From the NCBI GenBank assembly GCA_900756495.1, contig CAAEKI010000296.1, positions 1-13,446 on the forward strand: a DNA stretch of 13,446 bases, written 5' to 3'. The notes beneath the pieces are model-generated. The model was not told the origin of the DNA and made no database searches. It worked only from the letters and a program-made list of their open reading frames with translations. The DNA comes from an uncultured Oscillospiraceae bacterium. GTDB lineage: Bacteria; Bacillota; Clostridia; Oscillospirales; Oscillospiraceae. This document shows positions 6,546 to 12,165 of the stretch, one piece after another. Made by a program: the position numbers and the translations under genes. Each line of letters opens with the position of its first letter. The stretch's first letter is position 1.

Positions 6546-6565
6546 GTGCATGCTGAATATATACA
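6536..6565. promoter_or_regulatory. 30-bp dyad, candidate operator of the GntR regulator
   Basis: The arms TGTATATA (6536-6543) and TATATACA (6558-6565) are exact inverted repeats around a palindromic core GCATGC (6548-6553), all with the same centre (6550/6551). The dyad covers the -10 and the start point, so a bound dimer would block initiation. YtrA-type GntR proteins commonly repress their own operons from such sites. Confidence 0.6.
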
Positions 6566-6589
6566 GCAAAACAACAGGGCGGTGCTCAC

Positions 6590-6970
6590 ATGGACATCAT
6601 CATCAGCAATTCAGGTGATACGCCTATCTATGACCAGATTACCCGGCAGATGAAGGGTCTGATTCTCCGGGGCGAACTGCAGGAGGGAGAACCCCTGCCC
6701 TCCATGCGGCTGCTGGCCAGGGAACTGCGTATCTCCGTTATCACCACCAAGCGGGCCTATGAAGAGCTGGAGCGGGAGGGGTTTATCACCACGGTACCCG
6801 GCAAAGGCTGTTTTGTCGCGCCGCGCAATCTGGAACTGGCCCGGGAAGAGTCCCTGCGCCGGATGGAGGAACACCTGGGCCGGGCAGTAGAAGCCGCCAG
6901 ATTGGGCGGTATTACGCTTTCTGAGATGACAGAATCCCTCAACATTCTATATGGAGACGAAACATTATGA
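6590..6970 (+). CDS. GntR-family transcriptional repressor, YtrA subfamily
   Basis: The 126-aa product has an N-terminal winged helix-turn-helix (about 10-78) with the family segment P-I-Y-D-Q-I, L-P-S-M-R-x-L-A and K-R-A-Y-E-E-L-E-R-E-G. A short C-terminal helical part (about 80-126) is too small for a ligand-binding domain. That size is typical of YtrA-type regulators encoded first in ABC transporter operons. It probably binds the dyad at 6536-6565 and represses its own operon until an inducer, often a cell-envelope antibiotic in known cases, releases it. The stop overlaps the ABC ATPase start by ATGA. The ribosome binding site is weak (AGGGCGGTG). Confidence 0.9.
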   Translation: MDIIISNSGDTPIYDQITRQMKGLILRGELQEGEPLPSMRLLARELRISVITTKRAYEELEREGFITTVPGKGCFVAPRNLELAREESLRRMEEHLGRAVEAARLGGITLSEMTESLNILYGDETL

Positions 6971-7827
6971 AAAACGCCATTGAGGTCAGTCACCTGACTA
7001 AGGACTACGGTTCCTTTCGACTGGACGATATTTCTTTTACCCTGCCCGGCGGCTCCATTCTCGGGCTCATTGGAGAGAACGGAGCGGGAAAGACCACTGT
7101 CATCAAGTGCATGCTGGGTCTGACCCACCGGGACAGCGGGGAGATTCGCCTTCTGGAACGCGATGCCCTGGAGGAGGAGCGATCTGTCAAGGAGGAGATC
7201 GGCGTGGTGCTGGATGAGAGCTCCTTTCATGACGCGCTGAAGGTAAAGGATGTGGATAAGATTCTCTCCAGAGTTTACAGTCAGTGGGACAGCGCACTTT
7301 TTCGGGACTACTGCCGCAAGTATTCCCTGCCGGATGACAAGACTGTGAAGGCCTTCTCCCGCGGTATGAAAATGAAACTGTCTATCGCCGCTGCGCTCTC
7401 CCACCATCCCAAGCTTTTACTGCTTGACGAGGCCACTGGGGGGTTGGATCCGGTGGTGCGGGACGAGCTGCTGGATGAATTTCTGAATTTCATTCAGGAC
7501 GAAGAGCACGCCATTCTGCTCTCCAGCCATATCACCAGCGACTTAGAGAAATGTGCCGACTACATCGTCTACCTCCACCAGGGAAAGATTACCCTTCAGG
7601 GCGCCAAGGACGATCTGTTGGGCTCCTATGGGCGGCTGGTCTGCACCAGGGCGGATCTGGAATATGTGGACCCAAAGCTTCTGCACGGCACCCGGGTCAG
7701 CCAGTTCTCCTGCGAAGCGCTGGTCCGAGACCGGCATGCCTTCTCTGTCCGTTACCCCAGACTCACCGTAGATCCGGTGACGCTGGAGGAAATCATGGTC
7801 TTTACCGTCAGGGGGGATTCCAAATGA
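6967..7827 (+). CDS. ABC transporter ATP-binding protein
   Basis: The 286-aa product is the ATPase subunit that would pair with the permease encoded next. Visible motifs are Walker A G36-E-N-G-A-G-K42-T-T, a degenerate signature S131-R-G-M-K in place of LSGGQ, Walker B LLLLDEATGG with catalytic E155, and switch H188 (LSSH). The region after the Walker A lacks an obvious Q-loop glutamine and reads V-V-L-D-E-S. The C-terminal 80 residues resemble the extension seen in YtrB/BcrA-like exporters. It overlaps the regulator gene upstream and the permease gene downstream by 4 bases each, so it is translationally coupled. Substrate is unknown; lipid, peptide or antibiotic export are the usual roles. 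Confidence 0.92.
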   Translation: MKNAIEVSHLTKDYGSFRLDDISFTLPGGSILGLIGENGAGKTTVIKCMLGLTHRDSGEIRLLERDALEEERSVKEEIGVVLDESSFHDALKVKDVDKILSRVYSQWDSALFRDYCRKYSLPDDKTVKAFSRGMKMKLSIAAALSHHPKLLLLDEATGGLDPVVRDELLDEFLNFIQDEEHAILLSSHITSDLEKCADYIVYLHQGKITLQGAKDDLLGSYGRLVCTRADLEYVDPKLLHGTRVSQFSCEALVRDRHAFSVRYPRLTVDPVTLEEIMVFTVRGDSK

Positions 7828-8468
7828 TGGGCTTTGTCTACAAGGATTTCTTTCTGCTGCGCAGACAAATCAGCTACCTTGCAATCCTGTTTCTGCTGTA
7901 CACAGTCCTCTCCGCGGCCGGAGTATTTGGATCCTATATCCTGCCGGCCATCGTAGTGATTATGGGTATGGTCTTTCCAATGTCCTCGTTCTCCTACGAC
8001 GAGCAGGCCCGCTGGGACAAATTTGCCGCCGCTACGCCGGTTGGCCGAAAGGGTGTTGTGGCCGGCCGCTATCTCTTCGCACTCCTGCTCATTCTCATCT
8101 CCTCCGCTATCGTGGCCGCGCTCCAGCTGCTGCTCAGCCTGTCGGGCCTGGTAGAGCAGCCAATCTCCGAACTGCTCCTCCCCGTGCTCGCCTGCGCTGT
8201 GGTAGCCCTCCTGATGGACGCCATTTTTCTGCCCCTTCTCTTTCGGTTCGGTGCTGAAAAGGCCCGAATTTTGGGCATGATCCTCTTTGTGGTCATTTTT
8301 GCCGGTTGCGCCGGGGCGGGCTTTCTCGCAGGCGGCGCTCAGCAGAGCCCCTCCCTGTCCGTTCATGCCTTGCTCTTGGCCATTGCGGTGGCAGCTGCTG
8401 CCGCCACCGCAGCCTTTTGGACTTCTTACTGTCTCTCCCAGCGCATCTATGCAAAAAAGGAGCTGTAA
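7824..8468 (+). CDS. ABC-2 type transporter permease
   Basis: The 214-aa product is very hydrophobic, with about six predicted membrane spans (roughly 18-33, 36-55, 82-108, 116-140, 147-170, 178-203). The loop after the second span, with F-S-Y-D-E-Q-A-R-W-D-K-F and then P-V-G-R-K, is the mark of the ABC-2 permease family found beside YtrA-type regulators. The ATG at 7824 overlaps the ATPase stop (ATGA); a second ATG follows at once at 7827 and may be used instead. With the ATPase it probably forms a homodimeric-permease exporter. Substrate is unknown. Confidence 0.88.
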   Translation: MMGFVYKDFFLLRRQISYLAILFLLYTVLSAAGVFGSYILPAIVVIMGMVFPMSSFSYDEQARWDKFAAATPVGRKGVVAGRYLFALLLILISSAIVAALQLLLSLSGLVEQPISELLLPVLACAVVALLMDAIFLPLLFRFGAEKARILGMILFVVIFAGCAGAGFLAGGAQQSPSLSVHALLLAIAVAAAAATAAFWTSYCLSQRIYAKKEL

Positions 8469-8471
8469 TAT

Positions 8472-8696
8472 ATGTCCCATGCTCACAGCTGTCCCAAATG
8501 CGGCGTTCCGATGCTCCGCATCCCCGATCGTCCCGGCCGGTATGCCTCAGGCAACAACATTTATACAACCTCTGTCACACTCCTGGGAAAAATCCCCGTC
8601 ATCCGCCATGTCTGCCCTGACTGCGGCTTTGTAGAGCACTGGGTGGAGGAACCCGATCAGCGGGCGGCCCTTCGCCGGGTATTTGGCGGAGAATAG
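8472..8696 (+). CDS. Small zinc-ribbon protein
   Basis: The 74-aa product carries two C-P-x-C pairs (C7/C10 and C48/C51), separated by about 40 residues, which should bind one zinc ion as a zinc ribbon. The middle is basic and beta-rich and the C-terminus is acidic, then basic. The ATG is 3 bases after the permease stop, with GGAG (8459-8462) inside the permease end, so it is cotranscribed with the ABC operon. Its function is unknown; nucleic-acid or protein binding is possible. The Cys pairs, the ribosome binding site and the terminator downstream argue for a real gene. Confidence 0.75.
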   Translation: MSHAHSCPKCGVPMLRIPDRPGRYASGNNIYTTSVTLLGKIPVIRHVCPDCGFVEHWVEEPDQRAALRRVFGGE

Positions 8697-8761
8697 CGTC
8701 CGGTCTCCAAACCATCTTTTTCAGTTTATACAGCGGTATCCCGCTTTCTCTGTTCCCCACA

Positions 8762-8796
8762 AAAAGCCCCGCCTCCCTGTTGGAGACGGGGCTTTT
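8762..8796. terminator. Bidirectional terminator between convergent operons
   Basis: AAAAGCCCCG (8762-8771) pairs with CGGGGCTTTT (8787-8796), and CTCC/GGAG extends the stem after one mismatch, with a five-base loop. T-tracts end the stem on both strands. It serves the zinc-ribbon gene (+) and serA (-). Confidence 0.87.
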
Positions 8797-8815
8797 CACA
8801 TGGTTATACAGCTGC

Positions 8816-9985
8816 TTAATGATTCAGCAGGCGGACCCGGAGCACCCCTTCAATGGCGCGCACTTCGTCTGCCAGGCTTTCCTTGACCCGGCTGCCCAGA
8901 TCTACAATGGTATAGGCATAGTCCTTCTTGGATTTGTTTGTCATATTCTCTACATTGACATTATCCTTGGAAAGCAGGCCGGTGATGCTGGCGATGACGC
9001 CGGGTGTATTGCGGTGGATCACGCACAGGCGGGAAATGCCGCTCCAGGCCTGTTCCAGCGTGGGCAGATTGACAGAATTGCGGATATTGCCGTTCTCCAG
9101 ATACTCCCTCAGCTCCTGAGCGGCCATCACGGCGCAGTTCTCCTCGCTCTCCGGCGTGGAAGCGCCCAGATGGGGGATGGCCACTACATTCTTACCCTGA
9201 AGGATTTTGTTGTTGGGGAAGTCGGTGACATAGGCCCCTACCTTTCCGGACTCCAGCGCCTCCAGCATATCGTCGTCATTGACCAGCCCGCCCCGCGCCA
9301 GGTTAATGATACGCACACCGCCCTTCATCATATGGATGGAATCGGTATTAATCATGCCCTTGGTCTCGGGAGTTTGAGGTACGTGGACGGATATATAGTC
9401 GCAGTTTTTATAGATGGTCTCCAGGTCCATGGCCCGGTGGATCAGGCGGGACATTGCCAGAGCCGCGTCGACAGACAGATAGGGATCATAGCCGTAAACC
9501 GTCATACCCAGCTTGGTGGCGATATTGGCCACCTGGACTCCGATGGCGCCCAGGCCAATTACGCCCAGCGTTTTGCCCATCAGCTCAGGGCCCACAAACT
9601 GGCTCTTTCCCTTTTCTACCACCTTCTCCACGTCGGCCCCTGCGCCCGCCTGCTCCCGCAGCCAGGCAGAGCCGGCGGTGATCTTCCGGGATGCAAGGAG
9701 AAGGGCGCACACGGCCAGCTCCTTTACGGCGTTGGCATTGGCGCCGGGCGTATTGAAGACCACAATCCCCGCCTCAGAACAGCGCTCAATCGGGATATTG
9801 TTGGTACCCGCGCCCGCCCGTGCAATTGCCCGCAGGGCCTCAGGAAAGGCGTACTCATGCATGTCGGCGGAGCGGACCAGGATGCCGTCCTCATTCTCCA
9901 CCGCGTCGGACACCTCGTAGCGGCTCTTGTCCAGCACAGACAGGCCGGCAGGAGAAATCTTATTCAGCGTCTTGATACGGAACAT
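8816..9985 (-). CDS. serA: D-3-phosphoglycerate dehydrogenase
   Basis: The 389-aa enzyme oxidises 3-phosphoglycerate with NAD to 3-phosphohydroxypyruvate, the first step of serine synthesis, in the cytoplasm. Visible features are substrate-domain motif N-T-P-G-A-N-A-N (78-85), the Rossmann motif GLGAIG (144-149) with D167 expected to select NAD, catalytic R231 (NLARGGLVN) and H272 (PHLGAST), and a C-terminal ACT-like domain (about 319-389). The length matches the short, single-ACT form. The position normally held by the catalytic Glu of the Arg-Glu-His set aligns with N259 in TDFPNNK. The start follows GAGGAGGG at a normal distance. It lies 17 bases after serC in one operon. Confidence 0.93.
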   Translation of the reverse strand: MFRIKTLNKISPAGLSVLDKSRYEVSDAVENEDGILVRSADMHEYAFPEALRAIARAGAGTNNIPIERCSEAGIVVFNTPGANANAVKELAVCALLLASRKITAGSAWLREQAGAGADVEKVVEKGKSQFVGPELMGKTLGVIGLGAIGVQVANIATKLGMTVYGYDPYLSVDAALAMSRLIHRAMDLETIYKNCDYISVHVPQTPETKGMINTDSIHMMKGGVRIINLARGGLVNDDDMLEALESGKVGAYVTDFPNNKILQGKNVVAIPHLGASTPESEENCAVMAAQELREYLENGNIRNSVNLPTLEQAWSGISRLCVIHRNTPGVIASITGLLSKDNVNVENMTNKSKKDYAYTIVDLGSRVKESLADEVRAIEGVLRVRLLNH

Positions 9986-10002
9986 CGTTGTTCCCTCCTC
10001 AA

Positions 10003-11088
10003 TTAATTGGCTTTGTCGAAAGCCTTGATAAAGTCGCAGAGCTTCTCCACGCCCTCCACAGGCATGGCGTTGTAGATAGAGGCCCGCATGCCGCCCACAC
10101 TGCGGTGGCCCTTCAGATTGGTAAAGCCGGCGGCGGTGGACTCCTTGACAAACTTTGCGTCCAGCTCCTCACTCACCGAGCGGAAGGTGACGTTCATGTC
10201 AGAACGAGAGCCCTTCTGGGCGGCGCAGGTAAAGAGCCTGGAGTCATCCAACACGTCATAGAGCATCTGGGCCTTGCTGTGCTTGATAGCCTCCATGCCC
10301 GGGAGACCGCCCTTTTCCTCCAGCCAGTCCAGTACCAGTCCCAGCATATAGATACACCAGCAGGGCGGCGTGTTATACATGGAGTCCTTGTCAATCATGG
10401 TCTTGTAGTTCATCATAAGAGGCGTATAGGGCAGCTCATGACCGGCCAGCTCCTCCTTTATGATAACCACTGTGAGCCCGGCGGGCGCCATGTTCTTCTG
10501 CGCACCGGCAAAGATAATCCCGTATCTGCTCACGTCCACCGGACGGGATAGGATATCAGAAGACATATCGCACACCAGCGGCACGCCGCCGGTCTCCGGA
10601 ATGTACTGCCACTCAGTTCCGTAGATGGTGTTGTTGGCACAGTAATAAAAATAGGATGCCTCAGGATCCAGCTTAAGCTGATCCTGGGCCGGAATGTACG
10701 TGTGATTCTGATCCTCGGAAGTGGCGGCTAGATGGATGGTGCCGTACTTTTTGGCCTCTTTATAGGCAATGTTGGAGAAGTTTCCGGTCACCGCGTAGTC
10801 GGCCTTTCCAGTGCCGCCGATGAGGTTCAGCGGCACCATGGAGAACTGGGCAGACGCCCCGCCCTGGAGAAAGAGGATCTTGTATCCCTCGGGTACGTTC
10901 ATCAGCTTGCGGAGCTTGGCCTGTGTGTCCTGAAAAATCTTGTCAAACACCTTTGAGCGATGACTCATCTCCATGACTGACATTCCAGAGCCCTGATAGT
11001 TGGTGATCTCAGTTCCGGCCCGCTCCAGTGCCTCCAAAGGCAGCATGGAAGGGCCCGCGGAAAAGTTGTACACGCGCTCATTTGCCAT
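10003..11088 (-). CDS. serC: Phosphoserine aminotransferase
   Basis: The 361-aa PLP enzyme converts 3-phosphohydroxypyruvate and glutamate to phosphoserine, the second step of serine synthesis. Family marks are Y-N-F-S-A-G-P near the N-terminus, the PLP lysine K198 in G-A-Q-K-N, T-P-P-C-W-C-I-Y (240-247), and the C-terminal G-H-R-S-V-G-G-M-R-A-S-I-Y-N-A segment. Length is normal. The ATG at 11088 is chosen over an in-frame ATG at 11109 because AAGGAGG lies 9 bases before it and the conserved N-terminus begins here. It is the first gene of the serC-serA operon. No serB-type phosphatase is present in the window. Confidence 0.95.
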   Translation of the reverse strand: MANERVYNFSAGPSMLPLEALERAGTEITNYQGSGMSVMEMSHRSKVFDKIFQDTQAKLRKLMNVPEGYKILFLQGGASAQFSMVPLNLIGGTGKADYAVTGNFSNIAYKEAKKYGTIHLAATSEDQNHTYIPAQDQLKLDPEASYFYYCANNTIYGTEWQYIPETGGVPLVCDMSSDILSRPVDVSRYGIIFAGAQKNMAPAGLTVVIIKEELAGHELPYTPLMMNYKTMIDKDSMYNTPPCWCIYMLGLVLDWLEEKGGLPGMEAIKHSKAQMLYDVLDDSRLFTCAAQKGSRSDMNVTFRSVSEELDAKFVKESTAAGFTNLKGHRSVGGMRASIYNAMPVEGVEKLCDFIKAFDKAN

Positions 11089-11134
11089 GGCAGATGGCCT
11101 CCTTGTCATTCTCTCTCATATAAATTTTAATCCG

Positions 11135-11170
11135 GATAAAGCGCGGCTATCTCGCTTTATCTTGATAAAG
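11135..11170. repeat. Three alternating GATAAAG repeats in the serC leader
   Basis: GATAAAGCG (11135-11143), CGCTTTATC (11153-11161) and GATAAAG (11164-11170) alternate in orientation just downstream of the serC start point. As RNA, the middle copy can pair with either neighbour: a 9-bp stem with a 9-base loop, or a 7-bp stem with a 2-base loop. As DNA it could be a multi-copy operator. Confidence 0.6.
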
Positions 11171-11173
11171 AGT

Positions 11174-11203
11174 ATTATATACATGGACATCTGTCTCTGT
11201 CAA
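11174..11203 (-). promoter_or_regulatory. Promoter of the serC-serA operon
   Basis: On the minus strand a perfect TTGACA (plus 11198-11203), an 18-base spacer and a perfect TATAAT (plus 11174-11179) are seen. The start point should be near 11167, giving a leader of about 80 bases, too short for a T-box. Confidence 0.82.
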
Positions 11204-11244
11204 TGCAGGGATTGCCAAAAAGCAAACTGGCGGGGACAAAAACT

Positions 11245-11262
11245 TTGTCAATTTTCGAACAA
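11245..11262. promoter_or_regulatory. Rex-like operator upstream of the hydrogenase-type operon
   Basis: TTGTCAATTTTCGAACAA matches the clostridial Rex site TTGTTAA-N4-TTAACAA at 11 of 14 defined positions, with the outer TTGT/ACAA intact. It ends 5 bases before the -35 of the plus-strand promoter. Rex is an NADH-sensing repressor of fermentation and hydrogenase genes. An overlapping GACAAA-AAC-TTTGTC repeat (11235-11249) is a competing reading. Confidence 0.35.
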
Positions 11263-11267
11263 CCCCT

Positions 11268-11296
11268 TTGCAGGTCCGGTCTATTTATGCTACAAT
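11268..11296 (+). promoter_or_regulatory. Promoter of the DRTGG-HATPase-hydrogenase operon
   Basis: TTGCAG (11268-11273), a 17-base spacer and TACAAT (11291-11296) form a good promoter; a second TATAAT partly overlaps at 11295-11300. The start point is near 11303, about 55 bases before the first ATG. Confidence 0.7.
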
Positions 11297-11357
11297 ATAA
11301 TCCATACCATTTATAACATATTAGTATGCTCAGTTTCTGGACAGGAGGCCACCGCAT

Positions 11358-11714
11358 ATGCGGCTAAGTGAAATCAGAGATATCCTCGGCGCCCGGGTGC
11401 TTTGGGGCGAGGATTTGTTGGACCGGGAGGTGCTCTCGGCCTGCGGCAGCGACTTTATGAGCGATGTGCTGGCCTTTGTCAAGAATCAGGCGCTGCTTCT
11501 GACCGGTCTCGTTAACCCTCAGGTTGTGCGCACGGCGGACATGCTGGAGATGAACTGTATTGTATTTGTCCGGGGCAAGGTGCCTGGCGAGGCCATCGTC
11601 CAACTGGCAGCAGAACGGGGCATTGTGGTTATGACCTGTCCCAAGCGGATGTATGAGGCCTGCGGGCTGCTCTATTCCAACGGATTGCGAGGAGACTGTG
11701 ATGGAAACAATTAA
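11358..11714 (+). CDS. DRTGG-domain protein
   Basis: The 118-aa product looks like a stand-alone DRTGG domain, a small alpha/beta fold otherwise found attached to CBS, BioD-like and HPr-kinase-type proteins. Its biochemical role is not established. It has no membrane span and no catalytic motif that I can identify. AGGAGG (11343-11348) is 9 bases before the ATG. The next gene overlaps the end by 14 bases. Stand-alone DRTGG proteins are often the first gene of clostridial clusters that contain a regulatory ATPase and a hydrogenase-domain protein, which suggests a ligand-sensing or scaffold role in that module. Confidence 0.75.
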   Translation: MRLSEIRDILGARVLWGEDLLDREVLSACGSDFMSDVLAFVKNQALLLTGLVNPQVVRTADMLEMNCIVFVRGKVPGEAIVQLAAERGIVVMTCPKRMYEACGLLYSNGLRGDCDGNN

Positions 11715-12126
11715 GCTGGTTTACCCTGTAGACGGCGGGGATCTCATTGAGGCCGGAGAGGCCTCCAGCAAGATGAAGCTTACCCTGAAAAAGCTGGGAC
11801 TTCCCCCCGACATTATCCGCCGCGCCTCTATCTGTATGTATGAGGGTGAGATCAACATGGTCATCCACGCTGACGGTGGTGAAGCTGTTGTCGAAGTCGG
11901 AATGGACGAGATCATAATACGAATGATCGACACCGGCCCCGGCATCCCCGATGTAGATCTCGCCATGAAGGAGGGCTACTCCACTGCTGGACCCACCGCC
12001 CGGGAGGTGGGCTTTGGGGCAGGAATGGGACTGCCAAATATGAAGCGCTATGCCGACGAACTCACCATCGATACCGAGGTGGGCAAAGGAACCGTCGTCA
12101 CGATGAAGCTGAAAATTCCCACCTGA
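11701..12126 (+). CDS. RsbW-like ATP-binding (HATPase) regulatory protein
   Basis: The 141-aa product is a stand-alone GHKL ATPase domain like the anti-sigma serine kinases RsbW and SpoIIAB. The N box has E48 and N52, the G1 box is D77-T-G-P-G-I, and the G2 box is GFGAGMGL (104-111). All nucleotide-binding motifs are present, so ATP binding is expected. The ATG at 11701 follows GAGGAG at 6 bases; an in-frame ATG at 11653 has no ribosome binding site. In known systems such proteins phosphorylate a STAS partner or hold a sigma factor; neither is visible here. The place between a DRTGG protein and a hydrogenase-domain sensor suggests it relays the sensor's state. The true partner is unknown. Confidence 0.82.
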   Translation: METIKLVYPVDGGDLIEAGEASSKMKLTLKKLGLPPDIIRRASICMYEGEINMVIHADGGEAVVEVGMDEIIIRMIDTGPGIPDVDLAMKEGYSTAGPTAREVGFGAGMGLPNMKRYADELTIDTEVGKGTVVTMKLKIPT

Positions 12127-12165
12127 CTCCATTGTCCGGAGCACCAAAGGAGGTGAGCCCCACCC

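Noticed and set aside
8780..10006. A 408-codon plus-strand open frame across serA
   Set aside because: It is exactly antisense to the well-supported serA gene, its translation has no recognisable motifs, and it would begin inside the bidirectional terminator region.
11089..11167. Serine T-box upstream of serC
   Set aside because: The leader is only about 80 bases and has no T-box sequence or terminator/antiterminator pair of the expected form.
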